Source: G963665185 sp049723905 (GTDB lineage Bacteria; Desulfobacterota; Desulfovibrionia; Desulfovibrionales; Desulfovibrionaceae). From it: a DNA stretch of 64,000 bases. Where the stretch lies: contig NZ_JBJKFD010000001.1 of the NCBI RefSeq assembly GCF_049723905.1, forward strand, positions 4,278,001 through 4,342,000. Reading direction: 5' to 3'. The notes below the pieces were generated by a model, which saw nothing but the letters and a program-made list of their open reading frames with translations, ran no database searches and was not told where the DNA came from. Positions 1-9,097 of this stretch are shown piece after piece (the first letter of the stretch is position 1; each line of letters opens with the position of its first letter). The translations under genes and the position numbers were made by a program.

Positions 1-63
1 GCGGAAGGCTGCAAGATGGTCGGCTGCAAGGAAATGGGCCGTCTGGTTCTGGAAAATTTGTAA
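1..63 (+). CDS. 3' end of an unidentified gene (partial)
   Basis: Frame 1 is open from the window edge to a TAA at 61-63 and encodes a 20-residue tail with two Cys (pattern GCKMVGCKEMG). Only the C-terminus is visible, so the family cannot be named. The closely spaced Cys-Lys motifs and absence of overlap with another gene make a true gene end plausible. Confidence 0.5.
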   Translation, partial: AEGCKMVGCKEMGRLVLENL

Positions 64-691
64 TCGCCCTGTGCTCCACGTCTGCACTGCGGCCTGCCGG
101 ATGCCTTTGGGGTTCGGCAGGTCGCAGCGGATGTGCTGGGAGCAGTTTGCTGACAAAGCCGCCTTTACACGGCTTCCCGTGCTTTACTGCCCGTGCCGAA
201 CGGGTGGTCCCGTCCATTCGGAATTGCCGGCTGGCCGTTGGTGCCCCGGAGCGCCCGGTGCCAAAGCTTCCCGTCCCACTTGCGTGATCCGCACACGTAT
301 GCCAAAAAGCATGTCGCCATCGAGGTACACCCCGAGGTTTCTCCGAGCCCGCTGGCTCCTTTGGACCCGGTGACGCGCAGAGCCGAACACAACGAATTTT
401 TTGATTGGCCATCTCCAATACGGGGACCCCAAATAGGGGTTGCTGATACGGGCTGCCGATACGGGCTGAGCCGCTCGTACGTGTCTGTTGTGGATGCGGC
501 CCGGTTCGCGTTATGGCGCTCTTGCGCTTTCGCCTCATGCTTTACCGTTCTTCAGGGGGCGGGAAATGGCATGGGCTCGTTTCTTACGGAAAACAAGGTC
601 GTCCCAGACGCGGCTTCAAGCCGCATAATTGGTCTGCATTGTGGCCGGGGCGTCCGTATCTATACTTCAACAGGCTTTGCAAGGGCATATC
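64..691. other. 628-bp stretch without a recognisable gene
   Basis: Open frames exist here (for example 193-765 on +), but their products are rich in Arg, Pro, Ser and Cys, match no family I know and run into the ABC-F gene in another frame. A short near-direct repeat GATACGGGCTG occurs twice near 447-472. I see no tRNA, CRISPR or strong terminator. It may hold the promoter of the ABC-F gene or decayed sequence. Confidence 0.4.
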
Positions 692-2650
692 ATGCCGGTT
701 CTATCTGTTCAAAATGTAGGCAAATCCTTTGGTGGCCGAGATCTGTTCGCGGCTGTTTCCTTTGACGTGCATGGCGGGTCCCGTCTGGCAGTGGTTGGTC
801 CCAACGGCTGCGGCAAGTCCACGCTCATGCGCATATTGGCGCAGCAAAGTGCCCCGGACACGGGCATCGTATCCATCAAGGGCGGGGGCAATGTGGGCTA
901 TTCGGCCCAGGAACTGGACAACATGGATCTGGATCAGGAGCTCCTGAGCTGGGTGCTGTCCGTCTTTCCCTCGTGGGTCGATTTCTGGAAGCGCTGGGAA
1001 AAGGCCGTGGAGGAAGGAAACGCGGACACACTCAAAAGGCTGGGTGCGGAACAGGTGCGGCTGGAACAGCAGTTCGGCTATAACCTGGAGCACAAGGCCG
1101 AGAGCGTGCTCTTTGGCCTGGGATTTGCCGGGGACGAGCTGCACAAGCCTTTGAAACTTTTTTCCGGCGGATGGCGGGAACGCGCCAAGCTGGCCCGCAT
1201 CATCGTGCAGGGCACGGACGTCCTGTTTTTGGACGAACCCACCAACCACCTGGACCTGGAAGCCGTGGAATGGCTGGAGCAATACCTGCTGACCTTTCCC
1301 GGCGTACTGGTTTTTGTGGCGCACGACCGTGTTTTTCTGGACAATCTGGCCACCCACACCCTGTTTATGAACATGCGCAAGCCTGTCATGCGGGCGGGCA
1401 ACTTTACCGACTTTCTGGCCTGGCGCGAGGAAAACGAACTGGCGCGCGAACGGCAGGCCGCCAAGATATCGGCCAAGATCGACCACCAGATGGAGTACAT
1501 CAGCCGCTTCCGGGTAAAGGCCCGCAAGGCGGCCCAGGCCCAGAGCAAGCTCAAGGCCGTGGAAAAGATGCAGCGTGATCTGGAAGACCTGTCTTCGGAA
1601 AAGCGGGTGCGTACGCTCTCCTTTCATCTGCCCCAGCCGGAACGTGCGGAAAAGGTCGTGGCCTCGGTCGCCAACATGCAATTCGCCTTTCCTGGGCACG
1701 ACCCGCTGTGGCCGCTTATGGATTTTCAGATCTACCGGGGCCAGAAGATTGCCCTGGTGGCACCCAACGGCACAGGCAAGTCCACGCTTATCAAGCTGCT
1801 GGCCGGAGAGCTGAAACCGGATACAGGCATTGCGCACCTTGGTTCCAAAACATCGCTCGGCTATTTCTGCCAGCACCAGACCGAGATTCTCAACACGGCC
1901 AACAGTGTTATCGGCGAAATGCGCCGCCTGTGCGATCCGCGATCTTTGGAAGAAGAACTCAAGAGCATTCTCGGCCTGTTTCTGCTGGGTGAAAGTTATT
2001 TTGAACGCAAGGTCGCGTCCCTTTCCGGTGGTGAGAAAAGCCGTCTGGTCATGGCCTCGTTGTTCATGGCGCGGGCCAACTTTCTGTTGCTCGACGAACC
2101 TACCAACCATCTGGACCTGGAAAGCCGCGAAGCCCTTGTTACCGCGCTCAAGGCCTATGAAGGGACGCTCTTCATGGTGGCGCACGACCGCTATCTGCTC
2201 AACGAAGTGGCCGACCAGATATGGGTGTTGAGCCATGATGGCATAACCGTGCACACGGAAGGCTTTTCCGAGTACGAGCACAAGATGCGCCAGGAAAAGG
2301 AAGAGAAGTCGCAGGGCAACGGGGCGGCCGGCAAGGTCCGCCGCAAGCTGGACAAAGAGGAAAAGCGCCGCCGGGCCGAACTGCGCAACGAACTGGGCCG
2401 CCGCCTGCGTCCGAAAAAGGAAGAGTACGAGCGTCTGGAAACCGAGCTGGAACAGGTGGCCGAAGCCCAGGCAGAGCTGGAACAGGCCATGGCCGACCCG
2501 GCAATTTGCGCGGACCAGGAAAAACTCATGCGCATGACCAATGATTACCAAAAGGCCAAAGAGCGCGAAGAGGAACTTTTCGAGCGCATGACAGTGCTGG
2601 AAACCGAACTGGGCGAACTGGAAGCAGAGCGCGAGGCCCTGCTGGCATGA
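692..2650 (+). CDS. ABC-F family ATPase (ribosome-associated type, YheS/Uup-like)
   Basis: Soluble protein of 652 residues with two ABC ATPase domains and no membrane segments, as in the ABC-F family whose members act on the ribosome (translation factor or antibiotic protection). Walker A motifs lie near residues 36-44 (GPNGCGKS) and 357 (APNGTGKS), signatures near 155 (FSGGWRERA) and 443 (LSGGEKSR), and two Walker B motifs carry DEPTNHLD. The inter-domain linker around 240-310 is charged and helical, and the C-terminal 120 residues form a Glu/Lys/Arg-rich coiled coil. I chose the ATG at 692 because MPVLSVQNVGKSFGG is the standard N-terminus; the open frame starts earlier at 629. The next gene overlaps its stop codon by 4 bases, so they are probably co-translated. 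Confidence 0.93.
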   Translation: MPVLSVQNVGKSFGGRDLFAAVSFDVHGGSRLAVVGPNGCGKSTLMRILAQQSAPDTGIVSIKGGGNVGYSAQELDNMDLDQELLSWVLSVFPSWVDFWKRWEKAVEEGNADTLKRLGAEQVRLEQQFGYNLEHKAESVLFGLGFAGDELHKPLKLFSGGWRERAKLARIIVQGTDVLFLDEPTNHLDLEAVEWLEQYLLTFPGVLVFVAHDRVFLDNLATHTLFMNMRKPVMRAGNFTDFLAWREENELARERQAAKISAKIDHQMEYISRFRVKARKAAQAQSKLKAVEKMQRDLEDLSSEKRVRTLSFHLPQPERAEKVVASVANMQFAFPGHDPLWPLMDFQIYRGQKIALVAPNGTGKSTLIKLLAGELKPDTGIAHLGSKTSLGYFCQHQTEILNTANSVIGEMRRLCDPRSLEEELKSILGLFLLGESYFERKVASLSGGEKSRLVMASLFMARANFLLLDEPTNHLDLESREALVTALKAYEGTLFMVAHDRYLLNEVADQIWVLSHDGITVHTEGFSEYEHKMRQEKEEKSQGNGAAGKVRRKLDKEEKRRRAELRNELGRRLRPKKEEYERLETELEQVAEAQAELEQAMADPAICADQEKLMRMTNDYQKAKEREEELFERMTVLETELGELEAEREALLA

Positions 2651-2964
2651 CCCGGACAGGGGTGGCACGAGGGGGCATAGTTGAGACATCCGTTCCGGCC
2701 CTTGCCATATGTTCGCTGCTCGTTTTCCTGTCGGGCTGTTCCGCGCATGTGGGCGTGGGCGCGCATTATTCGCCAGCCAGGCATCCCCAGCTGGCCGAGG
2801 AATCCCGCGTCATATGCCGTGAGCATGGAGCCGACTCGGTTGTGCGTTTCCGGGCAGATGGAACACCATATGCGGTCTGCATCTTTGCCGACCATGAATG
2901 CGAGGCTCAGGCCGTGGAAAAGGGCGCATGCACCGCTGAAACACAACAGGGAGAGCAACCGTGA
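2647..2964 (+). CDS. Small DUF333-like lipoprotein
   Basis: 105 residues with a signal sequence and lipobox LSGC (Cys31), so probably a lipoprotein. The mature part has the DUF333 pattern (C-x-x-x-G near the start, G-x-x-Y-x-V-C-x-F-x-D, then C-x-A-x-x-x-G-x-C), a family sometimes annotated as putative hemolysin with no proven function. It overlaps the ABC-F stop (ATGA) upstream and the next start (GTGA) downstream, giving a three-gene translationally coupled unit. Confidence 0.75.
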   Translation: MTRTGVARGGIVETSVPALAICSLLVFLSGCSAHVGVGAHYSPARHPQLAEESRVICREHGADSVVRFRADGTPYAVCIFADHECEAQAVEKGACTAETQQGEQP

Positions 2965-3269
2965 AGCCGGATTTCCGTATTTACGGCACCATTCGGGGAC
3001 TCAGCCCGGAAGATTTCAAGGCCATCGAGGCTGACCTGCCTTTTGAAACCATAGATTATACCGACGGCGTGCTCGACCTGGAGCACGAAAGCTCCTGGCT
3101 GGATATTGACGACATGCTGGATACCATCAAGCATGTGTTCGGGTCCGAGGCGCGCGGTGGCATCGACCTGATAGATAATCAGGAATGGGAGCTGACGCGC
3201 TATACGATCAAGCCAGGTGGGTATGAGAGCAGGAAACTTCCGCTCAATAACGTGCTCGAAGGGATGTAG
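2961..3269 (+). CDS. Conserved hypothetical protein, 102 aa
   Basis: Begins with GTG overlapping the upstream TGA. The protein is acidic, cytosolic (no signal or membrane segment) and has alternating beta/alpha character (FRIYGTIRGL at the start). I do not recognise the family. Tight coupling to the DUF333-like lipoprotein and the ABC-F gene suggests a shared transcript. The gene is followed directly by a family A repeat. Confidence 0.6.
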   Translation: MKPDFRIYGTIRGLSPEDFKAIEADLPFETIDYTDGVLDLEHESSWLDIDDMLDTIKHVFGSEARGGIDLIDNQEWELTRYTIKPGGYESRKLPLNNVLEGM

Positions 3270-3275
3270 TTTTGG

Positions 3276-3406
3276 GGCGGCTGGTTCTTTTTGTCCGTGA
3301 CTTCGTTGAAAACAAAATTTGCTCGCGGGATGGAGCACAAAACTCCTATCCTCGCTCGCAAATTATTGTTTTCGCCTCGTCACGAACAAAAATTCCTCAG
3401 CCGCTT
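3276..3406. repeat. Dispersed hairpin repeat, family A copy 1
   Basis: About 130 bases bounded by GGCGGCTGG and CAGCCGC, with an inner arm pair around GGGATGGAG / AACTCCTATCC. A second close copy lies at 7070-7198 and a diverged one at 38380-38510. Copies sit directly after stop codons. Confidence 0.8.
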
Positions 3407-3471
3407 AGAGTGCGGCTGGTTGGGGAAAGAATAAAATTAAAACGCTCCATATCATTATAATAAGATTTTTT

Positions 3472-3530
3472 GGAAGGGGAGCGCGAGGGGAGAACCTTTT
3501 TGCAAAAAGGTTTCCCCTCGCTCCTCTTCT
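3472..3530. repeat. Hairpin repeat, family E copy 1
   Basis: Long palindrome: arms GGGGAGCGCGAGGGG and CCCCTCGCTCC enclose a nested AACCTTTTTGCAAAAAGGTT hairpin. Closely related copies are at 7442-7497 and, inverted, at 20350-20418. It could act as a terminator or as a REP/MITE-like element. Confidence 0.8.
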
Positions 3531-3548
3531 CTTACAAAAGAGCAGTAT

Positions 3549-3944
3549 ATGTTAGACGTAGTCGCCGGAATAGTATGGCGTGATGGCCGGTATCTGGCTG
3601 TTGAGCGGCCCGAGGGGCGTCGGCAGGCTGGTTTTTGGGAGTTTCCCGGCGGCAAGGTCGAGCCGGGGGAGTCTGTGGAGGCGGCCCTGGTGCGCGAGTT
3701 CGAGGAGGAGCTGGGAATCCGGCCGACGGAGTTTTCGTTCTGGCGCGAGAAGATTTACGAGTACACGGATTTGACTGTTCGCTTGTTTTTCTTTCATATT
3801 CGTGGTTTTGAAGGGGATATTCAGCCTTTGGAAGGGCAGCGCATGACCTGGGTCGTGCCTGGAAAGCATGGCGATATTCCTTTTTTGCCTGCGGACCTGG
3901 AAATCGTGGAGCTGCTGAAAACTGAACATCGGGATAGCCTGTGA
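3549..3944 (+). CDS. Nudix hydrolase (MutT-like)
   Basis: 131 residues. The Nudix box is complete at about residues 34-57 (GGKVEPGES then REFEEELGI), which binds Mg2+ and cleaves nucleoside diphosphate-X substrates. The N-terminal VVAGIVWRDGRYLAVERP and WEFPGGKVE match the MutT/8-oxo-dGTP pyrophosphohydrolase subgroup, so nucleotide-pool sanitising is the likely role. Its stop overlaps the GTG start of metF. Substrate preference is inferred from similarity only. Confidence 0.85.
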   Translation: MLDVVAGIVWRDGRYLAVERPEGRRQAGFWEFPGGKVEPGESVEAALVREFEEELGIRPTEFSFWREKIYEYTDLTVRLFFFHIRGFEGDIQPLEGQRMTWVVPGKHGDIPFLPADLEIVELLKTEHRDSL

Positions 3945-4810
3945 AGATCAAAGAGGCCGTTGGCCATAAGAAATTTGTGTCGTTGGAGTTTTTTCCGCCC
4001 GGGGAACGCGAAGCTTGGAGTGGATTTTTTGAGGTGGCGGAGCAGCTCAAGGGGGCGTCCCCGCTGTTTGTTTCCGTTACCTACGGCGCGGGCGGCGGCA
4101 CCCAGGACAATACCCTGGAGATTGCCACGCAGCTGAAAAAGAACATCGGGTTCGAGCCGCTTGTGCACCTTACCTGCGTGGGGGCGACAAGGGAACGCAT
4201 AGACGGCTTTTTGAACAAGCTGAGCGATGCGGGCATTGAGAATATTCTGGCCCTTCGCGGCGACCCGCCCAAGGGAAAAGCGGATTTTGTGCCGGACAAC
4301 GAGGAATTCCAGCACGCTTCGGATCTGGTGGCGTACATCCGTGCCAACCATCCGCAGTTTTGCGTGGGCGTTGCCGGGTATCCCGAACCGCATCCCGAGT
4401 CGCCTTCTGTTGCCGAAGACCTGCGCTGGATGAAGCACAAGGTCGAGGCGGGGGCGGATTTTATAGTGACGCAGCTGTTCTTCGACACGCGTCTTTATTT
4501 TGATTTTGTGGAACGCCTCGCAGTTATGGACGTGAATGTGCCCGTTATTCCGGGTGTTCTGCCCATCATGAGTCTGGCTTCGGTGCGTTTCATCCTGTCC
4601 CTGTGCAATGCCAGCATTCCGGGTGCTTTTTATCTGGATCTGGAAAAGGCGGACAAGGAAGGCGGGGCGGAGCTTGTGCGTTCCATCGGCATTGACTTTG
4701 CGGCACTACAGGCGCAGAAGTTGCTGGACGGCGGCGCGCCCGGCGTGCACCTGTATACATTGAACAAGGCCGCGGCCTGCCTGGACATCGCCTCCAGGCT
4801 TGCATTATAG
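3941..4810 (+). CDS. metF: Methylenetetrahydrofolate reductase
   Basis: 289 residues, FAD-dependent TIM barrel reducing 5,10-methylene-THF to 5-methyl-THF for methionine synthesis or one-carbon metabolism. Motifs seen: SLEFFPP at residues 14-20 with the catalytic Glu, SVTYGAGG near 46-53, ALRGDPP, and QLFFD in the second half. The GTG start overlaps the Nudix stop codon. Length matches MetF. In sulfate reducers it can also serve the Wood-Ljungdahl methyl branch, but nothing nearby decides this. Confidence 0.92.
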   Translation: MKIKEAVGHKKFVSLEFFPPGEREAWSGFFEVAEQLKGASPLFVSVTYGAGGGTQDNTLEIATQLKKNIGFEPLVHLTCVGATRERIDGFLNKLSDAGIENILALRGDPPKGKADFVPDNEEFQHASDLVAYIRANHPQFCVGVAGYPEPHPESPSVAEDLRWMKHKVEAGADFIVTQLFFDTRLYFDFVERLAVMDVNVPVIPGVLPIMSLASVRFILSLCNASIPGAFYLDLEKADKEGGAELVRSIGIDFAALQAQKLLDGGAPGVHLYTLNKAAACLDIASRLAL

Positions 4811-4846
4811 AAATGACTTTTCAGACAGAAATTTTCGGAGGTTGAA

Positions 4847-5875
<1,029 letters not shown>

Positions 5876-5985
5876 TGTGATGTCCGCAAAATACGTTGTA
5901 TTTTGCGGAGGATCGTGCCCCGGAAAAACGTGGTTTTCAGGGGCACTTACGCCGCTTCCGGCGGCATGCGATGGCCGTGTGTACA
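5876..5985 (+). repeat. Post-stop hairpin repeat, family F copy 1
   Basis: Begins right after the asd stop with the hairpin CCGCAAAATAC / GTATTTTGCGG, followed by further GC-rich stems. The same sequence start and layout follow the rubrerythrin stop (32795-32910), including a compensated change in the first stem. No clear T-run follows the first stem, so a terminator role is not certain. Confidence 0.7.
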
Positions 5986-6128
5986 GCTGCTCTTTTTTAC
6001 GAGATGAGTTGAACGGACGCGACCATCGTCTGCATAAAAAATGAATTCGAATGTGGGGGAAAAGCCTTTTGCCAAGGTTGTTTCCCCCATTTTTATTTCT
6101 GCAACCAGCAAGATCTCCGGGAGTTCGC

Positions 6129-7070
6129 ATGACCGAAATATTGAGTTCGGATGAATATCTCAAGCGGCTGGCAGGCGCTTTTCGTCCTGGCGGCGACAAG
6201 GTGCTTGCCTTTTATGATCACCGTGTAGGCGCCATTTGCCGCGACTACCGGGCCATGCTCATGCCGTGGGACGATCATCTGGTGCATCGCGGAGACGGCG
6301 TGTTCGAGTCCATCAAGTATGTGGACGGCAAGCTGTATCAGGTGGAGCAGCATCTGCGTCGCATGAAGGTGTCGGCCGACGCCATCCATCTGAGCCCACC
6401 ACTGGGCTGGGACGAAATGCGGCAGATAGTACTGGACGTGGCCAAGGCTTCGGAACGTCCGCGCGGCATGTTGCGTCTGTTGCTGGGACGCGGCCCGGGC
6501 GGGTTCGGCATAGACCCCATGGAGTGCCCGGTTGCCAGCTTTTATATTGCAGCCTACGAATTCAAGGAACAGCCCGAAGCCCTGTGGGAAACCGGAGTGA
6601 GCGCGTTCCGCACTTCCATTCCGGCCAAGCAGAGCTATCTGGCGACCATCAAATCCATCGATTACCTGCCCAACGTGCTGATGAAGCGCGAGGCCCTGAG
6701 CAAGGGCTATGACATGCCCATCTGCTTTGACGAATTCGATTTTCTGGCCGAAGGGGCAACCGAGAACATCTGCATGGTCAATGCGGATGGCGATCTGGTG
6801 GTGCCCGAGTTCACCAACTGCCTGGCAGGAACCACCATGCGTCGCGGCATCGAGCTGATCAGCCCGGAGATGCGCGTGGAGTACCGCAAGATAAGGGAAG
6901 ATGAAATTTATGACGCGCGGGAGCTTATTGTGATGGGCACCAGCATGGATGCCCTGAGCATTGTCCGCTACAATGACCGGCCTGTGCATGATGTGCGGCC
7001 TGGGCCGGTGGCTAGGCGGCTGAGGGAGCTACTGAGGCAGGACCTTCAGGACAACGGCACTGTATTCTAG
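6129..7070 (+). CDS. Class IV aminotransferase (branched-chain/D-amino-acid type)
   Basis: 313 residues, PLP-dependent fold IV. Motifs: HRGDGVFES near the N-terminus, the PLP lysine in ATIKSIDYLPN, and EGATENICMV for phosphate binding. This places it with BCAT, D-amino acid transaminase and aminodeoxychorismate lyase; the exact substrate cannot be read from sequence, though many Desulfovibrionales homologues are annotated as branched-chain aminotransferases. I chose the ATG at 6129 because it follows GGGAG at the right spacing; a 26-residue upstream extension has no such support. Its stop codon lies at the edge of a family A repeat. Confidence 0.85.
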   Translation: MTEILSSDEYLKRLAGAFRPGGDKVLAFYDHRVGAICRDYRAMLMPWDDHLVHRGDGVFESIKYVDGKLYQVEQHLRRMKVSADAIHLSPPLGWDEMRQIVLDVAKASERPRGMLRLLLGRGPGGFGIDPMECPVASFYIAAYEFKEQPEALWETGVSAFRTSIPAKQSYLATIKSIDYLPNVLMKREALSKGYDMPICFDEFDFLAEGATENICMVNADGDLVVPEFTNCLAGTTMRRGIELISPEMRVEYRKIREDEIYDARELIVMGTSMDALSIVRYNDRPVHDVRPGPVARRLRELLRQDLQDNGTVF

Positions 7071-7198
7071 GCGGCTGGTTCTTTTTGTCCATGACTTCGT
7101 TGAAAGCAATGTTTGCTCGCGGGATGGAGCGCAAAACTCCTATCCGCGCTCGCAAACATCACTTTCGCCTCGTCACGAACTAAAACTCCTCAGCCGCC
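7070..7198. repeat. Dispersed hairpin repeat, family A copy 2
   Basis: Ends GGCGGCTG and CAGCCGCC are perfect inverted repeats, with most of the interior also able to pair. Very similar to 3276-3406. It touches the stop codon of the aminotransferase gene. Confidence 0.8.
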
Positions 7199-7215
7199 GG
7201 GAAGAGAGGTGATTT

Positions 7216-7340
7216 AGGCTGCTGAAAAAGGCACGCTAGCTTCGTTGCCGCGAAAAAACTCAAATCCTCGCGTATCAGGAAATACGCGTCGGCCTTGATT
7301 TTTTCTAGCGCCTCGCTTTCGCACCTTTTTGAGCAGCCTG
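7216..7340. repeat. Dispersed hairpin repeat, family B copy 1
   Basis: About 125 bases bounded by AGGCTGCTGAAAAAGG and CCTTTTTGAGCAGCCT, with the inner mark CTTCGTTGC...CTCGCGTATCAGGAAATACG. Other copies: 12543-12669, 12671-12944 (interrupted), 20239-20309 (truncated), 30242-30355 and 55597-55654 (internally deleted). Confidence 0.85.
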
Positions 7341-7441
7341 ATGTAGAGAGTGTTTTTTTGTCTTGCCATGGGCAGAAATTCATCAGCCGTTAGAAGCAAA
7401 AAGCCCTGTTGTCTCACGATTATTTTGTAGGTAAAAAATTC

Positions 7442-7497
7442 TGGAAAGGGGAGCGCGAGGGGAAGAACCTCTTTTAAGAGGTTTTCCCCTCGCTCTG
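7442..7497. repeat. Hairpin repeat, family E copy 2
   Basis: Same nested palindrome as 3472-3530: GGGGAGCGCGAGGGG arm, inner AACCTCTTTTAAGAGGTT stem, then CCCCTCGCTC. It lies just upstream of the glycosyltransferase RBS. Confidence 0.8.
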
Positions 7498-7545
7498 TCC
7501 TCCTTCCCTTTAAGGAGCACGGTCATACACTGCATACAACTGGAT

Positions 7546-8589
7546 TTGGGCAAGGAGTTTCGGGGTGGTCAGCGGCAGGTTTTGTATTTGGCGCGGCATC
7601 TGCTTCGTGACGGGCGGTTTCCGCCCGTGATAGCGGCTCCCAAGGGTGCGCCTTTGCTGGAGCGAGCCCAGGCAGAGGGCATTCCGGTCTGTCCGTTGCC
7701 CAGCCGCCGGTCTGTGCATCCTGGCTCGTTTCGGCGCTTGAATCGTCTTTTGCACCAATCTCCGGATATCAAAATTTTAAACACGCACGATGCGCGTTCC
7801 GCAGCCCTGGGCGCGTGGCTGAAGATATTCAGTGGCGTACGCTTCCGGCTGGTGCATTCGCGGCGCGTGTCCTATCCCATCAAGGGCTTTTGGGGCGTGG
7901 AAAAGTACAGGCAGGCCGATGCAGTGGCCGCCGTAAGTGCGGAAATCCGCGACGTGCTGGTGGACTGTGGGCTGGTTGCCGACAAGGTGTGCGTCATCCA
8001 CAGCGGCATCGACGTCAGCCGCTACAAAGAGCGCCTTGTGCGGCACAAGCCCCTGGTGCTCGGCTTCCTTGGCGCGCTTAGCCCGCAAAAGGGTTGCTCT
8101 GTTTTTCTGGATGCTCTGCGCATGTTGCAAGGCATGGACCTGCCCGAGTGGAAGGCCGTGATTGTTGGTGACGGCAAACTGCGGCGCGAACTGGAACAGC
8201 AGGCGCAGAATCTCGACCTTGCCGACTGCACTTTTCTCGGGTTTCAGGAAAGCCGCGAGGTCCTGCCGAACATGGATATCCTTGCCGTGCCCAGCGTGGA
8301 CGGTGAAGGCTCCAGCGGCGTAATAAAGGAAGCCTGGGCCGTGCGACTGCCGCTTGTCGCCTCGGATCTGCCCTCCAATCTCGAACTCGTACAGCCGGGT
8401 ATCAACGGGCTCAGCTTTCCAAATCACAATCCGGAAGAACTCGCCCAATGCCTTGCACAGCTCATGCGCGATCCCGACCTCTGCGACCGCCTTGTCCTCG
8501 GCGGCAGCCAGACGCTCAAGGATTTTACCGATGCTGCCATGGCGCAGCAATACTTTGAATTGTATCAGAGTTTCTACCAGGAGTTATGA
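7546..8589 (+). CDS. Glycosyltransferase, GT4 family
   Basis: GT-B glycosyltransferase, no signal or membrane segment. The N-terminal GGQRQVLYLARHLL and the C-terminal donor-site region EGSSGVIKEAWA...LVASDLPSN are typical of GT4 enzymes acting on LPS, capsule or glycolipids; the acceptor cannot be inferred. The start is a problem. TTG at 7546 is the first standard codon, yet coding similarity continues upstream (HCIQLDLGK), and a strong AAGGAG (7512-7517) is spaced for an ATA at 7525, with no ATG or GTG in frame. Either a rare start codon or a small sequence change is present. Confidence 0.85.
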   Translation: MGKEFRGGQRQVLYLARHLLRDGRFPPVIAAPKGAPLLERAQAEGIPVCPLPSRRSVHPGSFRRLNRLLHQSPDIKILNTHDARSAALGAWLKIFSGVRFRLVHSRRVSYPIKGFWGVEKYRQADAVAAVSAEIRDVLVDCGLVADKVCVIHSGIDVSRYKERLVRHKPLVLGFLGALSPQKGCSVFLDALRMLQGMDLPEWKAVIVGDGKLRRELEQQAQNLDLADCTFLGFQESREVLPNMDILAVPSVDGEGSSGVIKEAWAVRLPLVASDLPSNLELVQPGINGLSFPNHNPEELAQCLAQLMRDPDLCDRLVLGGSQTLKDFTDAAMAQQYFELYQSFYQEL

Positions 8590-9097
8590 CGGTATGGATT
8601 TTAAGCAATGGTTGGAAGAAGAGTGCGAGGGGATAGGTCAGGCTACAGCTGTTAAATATTATAATGCTTTATCCAGATATTTATCTAATTTGGCTATAGA
8701 ATTAAATTTTTGTGAATGTAAATTACTTAAAATAACAAATTTAAATGATTTTAAAAATATTTTTATTAAAATACAGAATAGTAATGAATTTATAGAAAAG
8801 GATACTACTGGGAATGGGATGTATAGCGCGGCATTAAAAAAGTATGAAAAATTTTTGAAGAGTTACGTAACACATTTAGATGATGATTTGCTGTCTATAT
8901 TAAAAGATAAATCAATTCAGGGAACAGAAAGGGAGGCTCAAGTAAAGGCAAGGATTGGGCAAGGAGAATTTAAAAAAAAATTAGTTGAGTATTGGAAAGG
9001 ATGTGCAGTTACAGGGTATAAAGATGTGTCGTTGACGGTTGCGTCACATATCAAGCCATGGGCACGGTCATCACCTGAGGAGAGACTAAACCTATTT

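Noticed and set aside
193..765. 190-codon open frame on + before the ABC-F gene
   Set aside because: Overlaps the ABC-F start in another frame, has odd composition and no recognisable domain.
701..2689. 662-codon open frame on - across the ABC-F gene
   Set aside because: Antisense shadow of a well-supported two-domain ATPase.
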